Shown: positions 1-11,655, counted from the first letter of the stretch. The stretch is 64,000 bases of DNA from Hoeflea prorocentri (GCF_027944115.1 NZ_JAPJZI010000001.1:3162001-3226000), one strand, 5' to 3'. The notes: generated by a model from the letters alone, not told the origin. Numbers and translations are program-made.

Positions 1-1
1 A

Positions 2-325
2 CCGGACGGCATTGTTCGTATCGATCTTGCCGAAGCGGTCTCGCTCAAGGTTCACATAGGCAAGGCATTTCATTGCCTGCCGCTATGGCGGGAAACAGCC
101 GATGCCTGGTATCTCGACGGTTTTGCGCCGGCCCGGAACCCCGAAATGTGGTCACAGGAACTCATGCAGGCCGTCTTCGACCATACGGGGGCCGGTGGAA
201 CATGCGCCACCTATTCGGCGGCCGGCTGGGTGCGGCGTAACTTGCAGGCAGCAGGTTTCGAGGTTGAAAAGCGCCCGGGATATGCCGGAAAACGGGACAT
301 GATGGCCGGCCGGCGCGGAGCTTAG
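2..325 (+). CDS. mnmD: MnmD, tRNA 5-methylaminomethyl-2-thiouridine methyltransferase (3' part only)
   Basis: The window opens inside this gene; 107 C-terminal residues are visible in frame up to a TAG stop. The stretch DAWYLDGFAPARNPEMW is the signature of the MnmD/MnmC methyltransferase domain, and the tail with ATYSAAGWVRRNLQAAGF also matches that family. The enzyme uses SAM to methylate the wobble uridine modification (nm5s2U to mnm5s2U) of certain tRNAs in the cytoplasm. It appears to be the stand-alone form found in alphaproteobacteria, because the protein stops right after the methyltransferase domain with no FAD oxidase domain following. It converges on the liv binding-protein gene. 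Confidence 0.88.
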   Translation, partial: PDGIVRIDLAEAVSLKVHIGKAFHCLPLWRETADAWYLDGFAPARNPEMWSQELMQAVFDHTGAGGTCATYSAAGWVRRNLQAAGFEVEKRPGYAGKRDMMAGRRGA

Positions 326-338
326 ACTGACATCAAAA

Positions 339-368
339 AACCCCGCGAGCGTTGCCGCCCGCGGGGTT
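339..368 (-). terminator. Rho-independent terminator of the left liv operon
   Basis: A perfect 9-bp stem (AACCCCGCG / CGCGGGGTT) with a 12-nt loop lies between the convergent mnmD and livK stops. Read on the minus strand the stem is followed by six T residues, so it terminates the minus-strand operon best; it may also slow plus-strand transcripts from mnmD. Confidence 0.85.
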
Positions 369-390
369 CTGACACACTCCGACTGCGCGA

Positions 391-1491
391 TTAGCGGTAG
401 TCGTAGTTACCGTTGCTCCACTCGTACCAGACATAGCCCGGCAGCGAGACGTCGCCCTTGTCGTTGAAGCTGAGGTCACCCAGAACGGTATTGAAATTGC
501 CGTCGTTGAGAGCCGGGATCACCTTGTCCGGCTCTGCGGTTCCGGCAGCCTCGGCGGCCTGCGCCCATGCCTGGATGGCGGCATAGGTGTAGAGCACATA
601 GCCTTCCGGCTCGATGCCCTTGTCACGGAACTTCTTGACGACATCGGCAGCCGCATCGCTCTTGCGCGGATCCGGCGAGAAGGTCATCAGCGTGCCCTGG
701 CCGGCATCACCGGTGATGGACCAATATTCATCGGTTACGAGCGCATCGCCCGACACAAGCTGCGTGCTCATGCCCTGATCGCGCATCTGGCGCACGATGA
801 GGCCGGCTTCGGTGTGATAACCGCCGACATAAGCGACATCGATGGCTTCCTGCTTCATCTTGGAGACGAGCGCCGTGTAGTCCTTTTCACCGGCCGTATA
901 GGCTTCGTACATCTTGGCAGAGCCGCCAAGCTCCTCAAGAACGTTCTTGGTCGCATCCGCAAGACCTTTGCCGTAGGCGGTCTTGTCATGAAGGATCGCA
1001 ATGTTCTTGCCCTTGTATTCTTCGGCCAGAAGACCGCCGGCAACCAGGCCCTGCTGGTCATCGCGGCCGCACACGCGGTAGACGTTCGGACCGCCTTCAT
1101 CGGTCAGCTTCGGATTGGTCGAAGCCGGCGAGATCTGAATGATGCCTTCTTCCTCATAGACCTTGGAAGCCGGGATCGACGAACCGGAGCAGAAATGTCC
1201 GGCCATGAAAACCACGCCCTTCGACACCATCTGGTTGGCCACAGCAACAGCCTGTTTCGGATCGCAGGCATCGTCACCGACGCTCAGCACAAGCATTTCA
1301 CCGTTAACACCGCCAGCTGCGTTGATGTCTTCAACAGCCTGTTCGGCGCCGGCTTTCATTTGTGCACCAAAACTCGCGTACTGACCGGTCATCGGACCGG
1401 CGGTCGCGATTTCAATGTCAGCCCAGGCCGTTCCCGTGGCCATGCCGACACTGAAGGCAAGTGCGGTTGTCGCTAGTAGATACTTCTTCAT
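391..1491 (-). CDS. livK: Branched-chain amino acid ABC transporter substrate-binding protein (LivK type)
   Basis: A 366-residue periplasmic binding protein of the Leu/Ile/Val (HAAT, Peripla_BP_6) family. An N-terminal signal peptide (KKYLLATTALAFSVGM, cleavage near AWA-DIEIA) precedes the family start IATAGPMTGQYASFGAQMKAG, and the lipobox is absent. The start chosen is the ATG at 1491, preceded by GGGAGAAAAGAG and followed directly by the signal peptide; the open frame extends 14 codons upstream but that extension is not signal-like. It is the last gene of the livHMGF-DUF6867 operon, 100 nt after DUF6867, with hairpins in the gap. The ligand cannot be read from the sequence; hydrophobic amino acids are the family default. 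Confidence 0.88.
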   Translation of the reverse strand: MKKYLLATTALAFSVGMATGTAWADIEIATAGPMTGQYASFGAQMKAGAEQAVEDINAAGGVNGEMLVLSVGDDACDPKQAVAVANQMVSKGVVFMAGHFCSGSSIPASKVYEEEGIIQISPASTNPKLTDEGGPNVYRVCGRDDQQGLVAGGLLAEEYKGKNIAILHDKTAYGKGLADATKNVLEELGGSAKMYEAYTAGEKDYTALVSKMKQEAIDVAYVGGYHTEAGLIVRQMRDQGMSTQLVSGDALVTDEYWSITGDAGQGTLMTFSPDPRKSDAAADVVKKFRDKGIEPEGYVLYTYAAIQAWAQAAEAAGTAEPDKVIPALNDGNFNTVLGDLSFNDKGDVSLPGYVWYEWSNGNYDYR

Positions 1492-1519
1492 TCTCTTTTC
1501 TCCCGTAGTCGTCCTTTCA

Positions 1520-1553
1520 GGGTGGATTTCCACCCATGGGGGGACTCAACCCC
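1520..1553 (-). promoter_or_regulatory. Two adjacent hairpins in the livK leader
   Basis: Within the 100 nt between DUF6867 and livK there are two short inverted repeats: GGGTGG/CCACCC (1520-1525 with 1530-1535, 4-nt loop) and GGGG/CCCC (1540-1543 with 1550-1553, 6-nt loop). They sit about 30 to 60 nt upstream of the livK start. A processing or 5'-stabilising role that raises binding-protein output is possible, but this is inference; neither has a U-tract. Confidence 0.4.
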
Positions 1554-1591
1554 AAACTGAATACGATTGCAATTCCAATTGTCTAGACTGG

Positions 1592-1947
1592 TTACTCCAT
1601 CAGTTGCGTTTTCTTTTCCCGCCAGGAAAGCGGACCTGAACGCTCGTAAAGCCAACTGTACTGCGTCACCATCTGGCGCACGCGTGTCACGCGGTAGCCC
1701 AGAAGCGCGGCAGCAATGAGGACTGCGGCGTCGACGGCATAAAAGTGCAGTGACAGCAGCCCGCCGTCAAAGAGCGCAAAATGGAAGAAGCGCACGACGG
1801 CCGCCATCAACAGCATGTACAAGATGGGCTGAATGATCGGCCGCCAATGGGTGGCGAGCGCGCGGCCGGCCATGTAGCCGGCGCCGCCGCCGATGATGAC
1901 GGTCAGGAACAGGAAGGTGGTGAAACTGGTGTCCCATAATATGCCCA

Positions 1948-1948
<1 letters not shown>
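1592..1948 (-). CDS. DUF6867 family small inner-membrane protein of the liv operon
   Basis: A 118-residue protein with three to four hydrophobic segments (about residues 10-30, 38-58, 65-85) and a basic, aromatic C-terminus ending in SWREKKTQLME. It matches the family known as DUF6867, which in Hyphomicrobiales is found almost only between livF and livK. The start codon overlaps the livF stop (TGATG), so it is translated as part of the operon. Its function is unknown; a role in assembly or regulation of this importer is inferred from context. Confidence 0.72.
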
Positions 1949-2672
<724 letters not shown>

Positions 2673-2676
<4 letters not shown>

Positions 2677-3539
2677 GTGCGTGCCTCCGCTGCCGTTTCC
2701 TCGATTTCATGCTCGACCGCGTCGACCTCTTCATCCTCGACGCCGAGATAGGCGGCTATCACCTTGGGATCGTTGCGCACCTCGTCTGGCGTGCCGTCGG
2801 CGATCTTCTCGCCATAGTCGAGCACGACGACGTGATCGGAGATTTCCATAACGACATTCATGTCATGCTCGATCAGCAGAATGCCCGTATCCCTTTCCTT
2901 TCTGACGAACAAAAGCAGTTTGTTGAGTTCGTCGGATTCTGCGGGATTAAGCCCCGCTGCCGGCTCATCAAGACACAGAAGTTGCGGATCGGTGCACATG
3001 GCGCGCGCAATCTCAAGCTTGCGCTGTTCGCCATAGGGCAGATCGGCGGCGGCGTCGTCGGCCCGGTCAATCAGATTGATATGATCGAGCCAGTATTCGG
3101 CAAGCTCGACCGCCTCTTTCTCCGCCCGTTTGAAGCTGGCGATACCGAAGATTCCGCCAATCGTCTGCTTGGAGGCGCGCATCAGCGGATTGTGCTGTGC
3201 CACCATCAGGTTTTCCAGCACCGTCATGCCGCCGAACAACCTGATGTTCTGGAAGGTCCGGGCGACACGGGCCTCCCGGGTGATGCGGAAATCATCCATA
3301 CGTTCGAGCAGGAATTTCTCGCCGTCCTTTCGGTGCATGGTGATGCGGCCCTCGGTCGGCTTGTAAAAGCCGGTCAGGCAGTTGAAGACCGTTGTCTTGC
3401 CTGCGCCGTTCGGTCCGATCAGCGCCGTGATCTCACCGCGGGCTGCGGTCATAGACAGGTCGTTGACGGCCAGAAGGCCGCCAAAGCGCATGCGCAGATG
3501 CTCAACGGTGAGCAACGGGGCTTTGTCAGTCACCGTCAT
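2673..3539 (-). CDS. livG: Branched-chain amino acid ABC transporter ATPase LivG
   Basis: A 288-residue ATPase with Walker A GPNGAGKTT, the LivG-type signature LPYGEQRKLEIARAM, and Walker B LLCLDEPAAGLNP. The start taken is the ATG at 3539, one base after the livM stop; the longer frame to 3614 would overlap livM and has no family similarity. The C-terminus carries an acidic tail after residue 265 (DEEVDAVEHEIEE) that goes beyond the usual LivG end; this tail is a variable feature and probably not catalytic. Confidence 0.9.
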
Positions 3540-3540
3540 G

Positions 3541-4877
3541 TCAGTGGCCCTCCCCTTGCGCAACCATGTCCGCGGACACCGCCTTTTTCTGCTTGAGGAA
3601 GATCGACGGCTCACGTGTCGAAATCAGCCCGCGCGGCCGCCAGATCATGATCATCACCATGGCAAGGCCAAAGATCAGCATCCGGTATTGCTCGGCCTCG
3701 CGGAAAACCTCAAAACCGCCGATCATCGCGACGGATGCGATGACGACACCGATCTGCGAGCCCATGCCTCCCAACACCACGATGGCAAGGATCAGAGCCG
3801 ATTCAATGAAGGTGAAGCTCTCCGGCGAAATGAAGCCCTGACGGGTTGCAAAGAACGATCCGGCAAACCCTGCGAACATCGCACCGGTGGCAAAGGCCGT
3901 CAGCTTGACCGAGGTGGTGTTGAGCCCCAGCGAGCGGCAGGCGATTTCATCTTCGCGCAAGGCCTCCCAGGCACGCCCGATAGGCAGCCTGCGCAGCCTG
4001 ATGGTGACGAAATTCGTGATCAGGGCCAGCACCAGTATCAAGAAATAGAGGAAGATAATGCGATGGATGGACGAATATTCCAGGCCGAAGAAGTGGGCAA
4101 AGCCCTCCTCACCGCGCTTGAACGGAATGCCGAAAAAGCTCGGCCGCGGAATGCCTGACAATCCATCAGGCCCACCGGTAAACTGATACCAGTTCAACAA
4201 AACGACGCGGATAATCTCGCCGAAGGCGAGCGTGACGATGGCCAGATAGTCACCGCGCAATCTAAGAACCGGGAACCCGAGAATAATGCCCCAGAAAGCA
4301 GCAAGAATGCCCGCCAACGGAAGGCATATCCAGAAAGACAGGCCGAAATACTGTGCCAGCAAGGCGTAGGAATAGGCTCCGACCGCATAAAAGGCCACGT
4401 ATCCAAGATCAAGAAGGCCCGCGAGCCCGACGACAATATTGAGACCCCAGCCCAGCATGACATAGGTCAGGATGAGAATGCCGAGATCAAGCAGATACCG
4501 GTCGGTAAACGGCAGGAAGGGGAACACGACCGCGAAGAGCAGAAACAGCGGCACGGCCACCTTGCCGATTTTTGACAGGACAGCCGCATAGCCATCCTGC
4601 AGCGCTTGGGGCACAAATGTGCGATCCGATCCGGGCACGCGCCGCCACACGGTTAACAAGAGGATCAGCCGTCCGATGACCACGGCGGCGATTATATAGA
4701 ATGCCTCTTCGAACCGCAGGACAAGCGAGAGACCGCCGGTCGCCGTTTCCGTCTTGAATGCGATGGTTGAACCGAAGATGGCTGCGCCGAGCAGCGCGGT
4801 GATCGCCAGATCCTTACCGATCTCGGCAATGTCCAGACGGTTTCCGCTGGCTGGAGCGGTTTGTGCGACCTCAGCCA

Positions 4878-4878
<1 letters not shown>
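3541..4878 (-). CDS. livM: Branched-chain amino acid ABC transporter permease LivM
   Basis: A 445-residue inner-membrane permease of the BPD_transp_2 family. About nine hydrophobic segments are visible; the LivM core begins near [31 protein letters not shown] (residues about 140-170) and the ATPase contact loop is [22 protein letters not shown]. The long N-terminal part (about 130 residues, with extra hydrophobic segments) is typical of alphaproteobacterial LivM. The start overlaps the livH stop by one base (TGATG). Confidence 0.9.
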
Positions 4879-5825
<947 letters not shown>

Positions 5826-6383
5826 TTCTCCCGTTTACGCCACCGAAATCACCGACGGCGCAATTGTTCTGCTCTAATTCAGTGCGGTACCCCCAACAAA
5901 ACGCTGCGGCGACCATGCCCGAACCGGGCAGGATGCGGTGTGACAGTTGTTTGCAATGTCAGGACGGAACGTTTTTTCGGTACGAAACAATAGTTCGGCC
6001 GGATCGTTACGATGAACCAGTCGATCCCGTTTCCACTCGCTTGCCAAACATGTGCCGGCAGCATACTTCCCCGATCTGCGACTTAACGACGCTTTTTTGT
6101 TCCTGCAGCTAGAATGGACAAATTTGTTTTCAGATCAATAGCTAATTTACGTTGATACAAAACCCCGGTGGACAGGCCCTGTCAGGACAAAGGCGCCACT
6201 GCGCCGGCTGACGATCCTATCCACGCCCGATTCGGCGCAAATGCGCGGTTTTCCTTCCCAAGCCATCGGACGAATGGTAAGGGAAACTCAAAAAGCTCGG
6301 TTGTTTGCAGGCGGCCACGGCAATCTTAACTGGAAGATGCTCCCGGACCGCAGGCGACCCAAAAGAACAACAAACGGGGAAAC
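5826..6383. promoter_or_regulatory. Divergent control region between two liv operons
   Basis: This 558-bp stretch has no credible gene. It lies between the two divergent operons and must hold both promoters. GC content drops noticeably around 6085-6165. I found short inverted repeats such as ACGAA...TTCG (about 5978-5994) but no operator or sigma-factor box convincing enough to assign. Confidence 0.5.
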
Positions 6384-7193
6384 ATGGGTTCAATCATCGA
6401 TGTGCGGAGCGTAACCAAGCGCTTCGGTGGTTTTCACGCCGTCGACGACTGCACGTTGTCCATCGAAAAGGGTTCCATCACGGGACTCATCGGGCCAAAC
6501 GGGGCCGGCAAAACGACGCTGTTCAACATGGTGGCGGGCACCTATGTCCCGACATCCGGGCAGATCCTGCTTGATGGTGAGGACGTAACAGGTCTTCCGG
6601 CCCATGAGCTCTTTAATCGCGGCCTGTTGCGCACCTTCCAGATCGCGCATGAGTTTTCCCATATGACGGTGACGGAAAACCTGATGATGGTCCCGGCCGG
6701 CCAGAGCGGGGAAAACCTTGCCTCAGTCTGGCTGCGGCCGGCCAGGGTCACACAGGAAGAGGCAGAGGTCAGGAAAAAAGCCGAGGAAGTCCTGGATTTC
6801 CTGAAGATCACCCATGTCAAAAATGAGCTGGCGGGCAACCTGTCGGGCGGTCAGAAGAAACTGCTGGAGCTTGGCCGCACCATGATGGTGGACGCCAAGG
6901 TCGTGCTGCTTGATGAAATCGCCGCGGGTGTCAACCGCACCCTGCTCAACGATCTGGTCTCGAACATCGAACGCCTCAATCAGGAACTCGGCTACACATT
7001 CTTTGTCATTGAGCACGACATGGACATGATTGCCCGACTTTGCGATCCGGTCATCGTTATGGCGGCCGGTTCCGTCATGACCGAGGGACATATCGAGGAC
7101 ATTCAGAAAAACGAGGCTGTCATCGAGGCTTATTTCGGCGGCTCGCCGACCGGCGAAGCGACAACCGAACTCCATAAGGAGGCAGAACAATGA
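6384..7193 (+). CDS. livG: Second liv-type ABC transporter ATPase (LivG paralogue)
   Basis: A 269-residue ATPase, first gene of the right-hand importer. Walker A GPNGAGKTT, signature LSGGQKKLLELGRTMM and Walker B VVLLDEIAAGVN are present; the DEI instead of DEP after Walker B is a known variant in this subfamily. The ATG at 6384 follows GGGGAAAC. The protein is only moderately like the LivG at 2673, so the two systems probably take up different ligands rather than being a recent duplication. Confidence 0.88.
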   Translation: MGSIIDVRSVTKRFGGFHAVDDCTLSIEKGSITGLIGPNGAGKTTLFNMVAGTYVPTSGQILLDGEDVTGLPAHELFNRGLLRTFQIAHEFSHMTVTENLMMVPAGQSGENLASVWLRPARVTQEEAEVRKKAEEVLDFLKITHVKNELAGNLSGGQKKLLELGRTMMVDAKVVLLDEIAAGVNRTLLNDLVSNIERLNQELGYTFFVIEHDMDMIARLCDPVIVMAAGSVMTEGHIEDIQKNEAVIEAYFGGSPTGEATTELHKEAEQ

Positions 7194-7894
7194 GCCTCCT
7201 TGAGATTAAGGACCTGCACGCCGGCTATGGCCAGATGAGCATCCTCAAGGGCGTCAACATGACACTCGACGAGGGCGAAATCGGGGTCATCGTCGGCCCC
7301 AACGGCGCCGGAAAGTCGACGACGCTGAAGGCGATCTTCGGCATGCTCAACATAACGGGCGGCTCGATCGGCTTTGACGGAGCGGACATTACCGGCATCC
7401 GCTCGGAAAAACTCGCCGATCACCGGATCGCCTTCGTGCCACAGGAACACAATGTGTTCCCGACCCTGACGGTGCATGAAAATCTGGAAATGGGCGCCTA
7501 TGTGCGCCGTGACGATTTTTCGGCGGTGATGGATCACGTCTACGACATCTTCCCGCCACTGAAGGAAAAGAGACAACAGGCGGCCGGCGAACTGTCGGGC
7601 GGCCAGCGGCAGATGGTTGCCTTCGGCCGTGCGCTGATGATCGAGCCGAAACTTATCCTGTTGGACGAGCCGACCGCCGGCCTGTCGCCGATGTTCATGT
7701 CGCAGATCTTCGACAGGGTCATCGCCATCAACCGGACCGGCGTGACGGTCGCCATGGTCGAGCAGAACGCCAAACAGGCTCTGGCCATCGCCCACAAGGG
7801 TTTTGTGCTCGCAGGCGGCCAGAACTCCTATACAGATACCGGCCGGAACCTTTTGAACAACCCCGAAGTCGCCGCAAGCTTTTTGGGCGGGTAA
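7190..7894 (+). CDS. livF: Second liv-type ABC transporter ATPase (LivF paralogue)
   Basis: A 234-residue ATPase with Walker A GPNGAGKST, signature LSGGQRQMVAFGRALM and Walker B LILLDEPTAGLSP, then VEQN. The ATG overlaps the livG stop by 4 nt and is preceded by AAGGAGG. It partners the LivG encoded upstream. Confidence 0.9.
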   Translation: MSLLEIKDLHAGYGQMSILKGVNMTLDEGEIGVIVGPNGAGKSTTLKAIFGMLNITGGSIGFDGADITGIRSEKLADHRIAFVPQEHNVFPTLTVHENLEMGAYVRRDDFSAVMDHVYDIFPPLKEKRQQAAGELSGGQRQMVAFGRALMIEPKLILLDEPTAGLSPMFMSQIFDRVIAINRTGVTVAMVEQNAKQALAIAHKGFVLAGGQNSYTDTGRNLLNNPEVAASFLGG

Positions 7895-7907
7895 CGGGAG
7901 AGACGAT

Positions 7908-8903
7908 TTGAACGAACTCGTATTTTTTCTAAACAAGGGCCTCATCTCCGGCCTGATCATCGGCTCGATCTATGCGCTGGGCGCCGTTGGCGTAACGCTG
8001 ATCTTCGGCATCCTGCGCTTTGCGCATTTTGCCCACGGGGACATGATGACCCTCGGCGCCTTTGTGACGCTGATCCTGACGGCGGCCCTCGCTTCGCTCG
8101 GCATTGTCTTACCTGTGCCGCTCGCCTTTGTCGCAATGTTTCCGGCGATGGTGATCACCGCGTTCCTCGCCATCGGTCTCGATAAGACATTTTACAAACC
8201 GCTGCGGCAGGCCGGCGCCAGACCGGTTGTCCTTGTCATGGCCTCGGTTGGCGTGACCTTGATGCTTCAGGGCATCATCCGGCTTTTTGCAGGCGTGCGC
8301 GGGCGGGACATGTTCCTTGAAGCGCCGAAAGAAATCTTCCGCATACCCTTTCCCGGCGCATCGCGGCCGGTGATCATCACAGAACCGCAAGTGCTCCTTG
8401 TCGGCTTCGTCCTTGTCGCGGTCATCGTGCTGCACTGGTTCCTGACGCGTTCGCGTCTTGGCAAGGCCATGCGCGCCGTATCGGACAATCCGGAGCTTGC
8501 CCGCATTACCGGCATCAACACAAACCATGTGGTCTGGGCGACGTGGATCATAGGCGGCGCGCTTGCCTGTGCGGCCGGCACGCTGCTTTCCATGGACGTT
8601 ACGCTCAAGCCGGACCTGTCCTTCAACATCCTGCTGCCGATCTTTGCGGCAACCATCGTCGGCGGGATCGGCCAGCCCTATGGCGCGATCGCCGGCGGCT
8701 TCCTCGTCGGCTTTTGTGAGACCCTGGCCGTCTTCAACTGGTCGATCCTTCTCAGGCCGATCAAGGATGATCTGTGGTTCGAGGTGCCCAACAACATGGC
8801 GCTGGTACCGACCGAATACAAGTTGATGGTGCCGTTCCTGATCTTGATCATCGTGCTGATCTACCGGCCCACCGGGATATTCCGCGGGAGGGTTCTGACA
8901 TGA
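7908..8903 (+). CDS. livH: Second liv-type ABC transporter permease (LivH paralogue)
   Basis: A 331-residue permease with the LivH opening GLISGLIIGSIYALGAVGVT and FAHFAHGDMM, and the coupling loop RSRLGKAMRAVSDNPELARITGIN. Translation starts at TTG (7908) behind GGGAGAG, the same unusual start codon as the other livH in this window. The C-terminus carries a family-typical long loop before the last helix (residues about 285-305). Confidence 0.88.
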   Translation: MNELVFFLNKGLISGLIIGSIYALGAVGVTLIFGILRFAHFAHGDMMTLGAFVTLILTAALASLGIVLPVPLAFVAMFPAMVITAFLAIGLDKTFYKPLRQAGARPVVLVMASVGVTLMLQGIIRLFAGVRGRDMFLEAPKEIFRIPFPGASRPVIITEPQVLLVGFVLVAVIVLHWFLTRSRLGKAMRAVSDNPELARITGINTNHVVWATWIIGGALACAAGTLLSMDVTLKPDLSFNILLPIFAATIVGGIGQPYGAIAGGFLVGFCETLAVFNWSILLRPIKDDLWFEVPNNMALVPTEYKLMVPFLILIIVLIYRPTGIFRGRVLT

Positions 8904-10177
8904 GCACCGAGACCCAGTATTCACCAATCCGGGATGTCGTGCTGTTTGCGGCGCTCGGCGTGCTGATCCTTTTTGTTTTCCTCAGCCAGGGGCCCGTCTA
9001 TTCGCTGCGCATGATGGTTGAGGCGGGATGTTATGCCATCATCGCCCTCGGCCTGACGATCCAGTGGGGGTATGCCGGCCTCTTTAATGTCGGCATCATG
9101 GGTTTCATCGCGGCGGGCGCCGCGACCTCCATGATCATGTCATTTCCCAGGAATGAGGATTTCTGGGCCTCTGCCGGGCCTTCCATGGTTGGACTGTTCA
9201 TCGTCAAGCTGGTGCTTTGCGGCCTGGCGCTGTGGGCCGTCAACCGTTCGGCCACATGGGGATTGGGACCAAAACTGCGTGCGTTGCTGACGGCCGTCGT
9301 GATTGCCATCAGCTATCTGGTCCTTTCCGATCACATGGCGGCCATGTCCAACGAGATCGAGAGCGCGAGCGGCTGGATGGGCGGACTTGGTTTGCCCGTG
9401 GTCGTCGGATGGATCGTCGCAGGGATCATTGCGGGCGCCATTGCATGGTTTGTCGGCAAGATATGCCTCGGGCTGCGCGCCGACTACCTGGCCATCGCGA
9501 CCCTCGGCATTGCCCAGATTATCAAGACATTCCTCAAGAATGCCGACTGGCTGACCCGTGGCACGCTGACCGTTTCGCCCCTGCCCTGGCCCGTCCAGAC
9601 GCCATCAGACGGCGAGTTCATCTTCGCCCGCGCCTCCTATCTGACCGTCGTCGCAATCGCAATCGTCATCATCTACCTGTTGCTTCAACGCGCATATAAC
9701 GCCCCGTGGGGCCGGATGATGCGGGCAATCCGCGACAATGAAAACGCAGCCTCTTCAATGGGCAAGAACGTCAACCGCCGCAGGCTTGAGATCTTCGTGC
9801 TCGGCTGTGTCCTGATGGGCTTCGGCGGGGCGGTCCTGATCCACTTCGCGTCGATCTACGACCCTTCCGGCTTTCTCGATCTCAACCACACATTCCTGGT
9901 CTGGGTGATGGTGATCCTCGGCGGCTCGGGCAATAATCGCGGCGCGATTTTCGGCGCGGTCTTTGTTTATATCATTTGGGTCATGTCCGAGCCGGTCGCC
10001 CTTTGGCTGTTCAGCATGATCGGCACTTACGGCGAGGCCTGGCTGGGCTGGGAGCCGCCGTCAGACCTTGCCAGCCGCGCCCTGCAAATGAGGGTGTTCG
10101 TCATCGGCCTGACCATCACGCTGGTGTTGCGGTTCGCTCCGCAAGGAGTGTTGCCCGAACGTCAGGCGCGACATTAA
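8900..10177 (+). CDS. livM: Second liv-type ABC transporter permease (LivM paralogue)
   Basis: A 425-residue permease. Start taken at the ATG (8900) that overlaps the livH stop by 4 nt, with GGGAGG upstream; the frame is open 42 codons further but that part lies inside livH. Hydrophobic segments flank the conserved GLTIQWGYAGLFNVGIMGF and the ATPase-contact loop RMMRAIRDNENAASSMGKN. The operon ends here, so this importer has no binding-protein gene on its own strand. Confidence 0.88.
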   Translation: MSTETQYSPIRDVVLFAALGVLILFVFLSQGPVYSLRMMVEAGCYAIIALGLTIQWGYAGLFNVGIMGFIAAGAATSMIMSFPRNEDFWASAGPSMVGLFIVKLVLCGLALWAVNRSATWGLGPKLRALLTAVVIAISYLVLSDHMAAMSNEIESASGWMGGLGLPVVVGWIVAGIIAGAIAWFVGKICLGLRADYLAIATLGIAQIIKTFLKNADWLTRGTLTVSPLPWPVQTPSDGEFIFARASYLTVVAIAIVIIYLLLQRAYNAPWGRMMRAIRDNENAASSMGKNVNRRRLEIFVLGCVLMGFGGAVLIHFASIYDPSGFLDLNHTFLVWVMVILGGSGNNRGAIFGAVFVYIIWVMSEPVALWLFSMIGTYGEAWLGWEPPSDLASRALQMRVFVIGLTITLVLRFAPQGVLPERQARH

Positions 10178-10188
10178 TGCAAACATAA

Positions 10189-10216
10189 AAAAGGCCCGGA
10201 TCGCTCCGGGCCTTTT
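10189..10216. terminator. Bidirectional terminator between livM and the convergent binding-protein gene
   Basis: A 12-bp perfect stem AAAAGGCCCGGA / TCCGGGCCTTTT with a 4-nt loop. It carries A and T tracts on both sides, so it can end transcripts from both strands. Confidence 0.92.
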
Positions 10217-10237
10217 CAATTTATTTGAAGCAGCGCC

Positions 10238-11443
10238 TTACTCGGCGACACCAGTGCTCATGATCTTGCCGTCTTCGATGGCAATGGTCTCATATGTACC
10301 GGGCACATCGCCATTTTCGTCAAAGGACTGCGGGCCGGCAGCGCCCTCGTAGTTGATGTCCTTACCGGCTGCGATCAGCTCTTTTGCCTTTTTCCACTCG
10401 GTCGGCAGGATTACCTCTCCCGGAGCGTTGGCGACACTGCTGACCTGAGCAGCGATCGCGGCGCGATCGGTGCTGCCTGCCTTCTCGGCAGCCAGGGCCA
10501 GAATGAAGGCTGCGTCGTAGCTGTTGGAAACAAAGGTTCCGTTGGCATCCACATCGGCTGCCGATGCCGCGACGGCGAATGCATCCGCACCCGGCAGATC
10601 CGGCGTCGAGGGACGGGTCATGATGATCTTGCCGCCTGCGGCGGGAACATTGTCGGCGAGTGTTTGAGACACCATACCGTCACCACCATAGAAGACGTCA
10701 AAATCGCCACCTTCGAGCGCCTGCCGCAGGACCGTCTGACCTGATCCGTCGGCATAGGCCAGAATGACCAATGCTTCAGCACCGGTTGCGGAAAGCGAAC
10801 CGATCTCGGCGCGATAGTCAGCCTTGCCGTCTTCATGCGCTTCGGACGCGGCAACGGTGCCACCTGCTGCTGTGAAGGCAGCAGAAAATGCATCCGCAAA
10901 ACCCTTGCCATAGTCGTTGTTCACATAGGTGACGGCGACATTCTTCTTGCCGGCAGCCTGAACGACCCGGGCCAGTACACCACCCTGATAGGCATCAGAC
11001 GTCGCGGTGCGGAAAACAAGCCCCTTGTCGTCCAGCGTGGTGAGCGCCGGAGACGTGGAAGCCGGTGAGATCATCGCAACACCACCCGGAATACCGGCAT
11101 TGTTTGCTGCGGAAATCGTTGCGCCGGAGCACAGGGCGCCGACAATTGCCACGACATTATCAACGTTGACGACGCGGTCGGCCGCGTCGGCCGCCTTTGT
11201 GGCATCGGCGCATGTGGTATCGGCGACAATGAGTTCAATGGTCTTGCCGTCCAGAAGACCGCCTTGTTCATTGACATGTTTCACCGCCAGATTGGCACCA
11301 TCAATGATCGGCGGGACGAGAGATTCGATCGGGCCGGTAACGCCGCCCAGGAAACCGAACTTGACGTCCGCTGCCGTTGCTGCGCCCGACAATCCTGCCA
11401 GGGCCACGCTCGCGGCGAGCACCATCTTGAGTTTTGGAAACAT
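10238..11443 (-). CDS. Branched-chain amino acid type ABC transporter substrate-binding protein (second system)
   Basis: A 401-residue periplasmic binding protein of the Peripla_BP_6 family. The signal peptide (FPKLKMVLAASVALAGLSG, cleavage near ATA-ADVKFG) supports the ATG at 11443 with GGAG about 10 nt upstream; a longer frame to 11521 is not signal-like. It is transcribed alone and convergent with livGFHM, unlike the left importer where the binding protein is last in the operon. It probably serves that importer but could deliver to either; the ligand is unknown. Confidence 0.85.
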   Translation of the reverse strand: MFPKLKMVLAASVALAGLSGAATAADVKFGFLGGVTGPIESLVPPIIDGANLAVKHVNEQGGLLDGKTIELIVADTTCADATKAADAADRVVNVDNVVAIVGALCSGATISAANNAGIPGGVAMISPASTSPALTTLDDKGLVFRTATSDAYQGGVLARVVQAAGKKNVAVTYVNNDYGKGFADAFSAAFTAAGGTVAASEAHEDGKADYRAEIGSLSATGAEALVILAYADGSGQTVLRQALEGGDFDVFYGGDGMVSQTLADNVPAAGGKIIMTRPSTPDLPGADAFAVAASAADVDANGTFVSNSYDAAFILALAAEKAGSTDRAAIAAQVSSVANAPGEVILPTEWKKAKELIAAGKDINYEGAAGPQSFDENGDVPGTYETIAIEDGKIMSTGVAE

Positions 11444-11655
11444 ATTCTGATTACTCCCATAGATATGGGCCGGTTTTTCCGGCCCTCGTTCCGTTAAAAC
11501 GGTTCCTTTCCGCCAAGCCACGGAAAGTTAAGGGCAATCATAACGAAACAATTGCGGGTGGAAAGTCGAAAATTCAGTCTTGGTATACAACCGTAGCGAA
11601 ATATGGTCGCAGGCTCGATCGGCCACGGTGAGCACATTCTGCGCGCAATTCAGGC

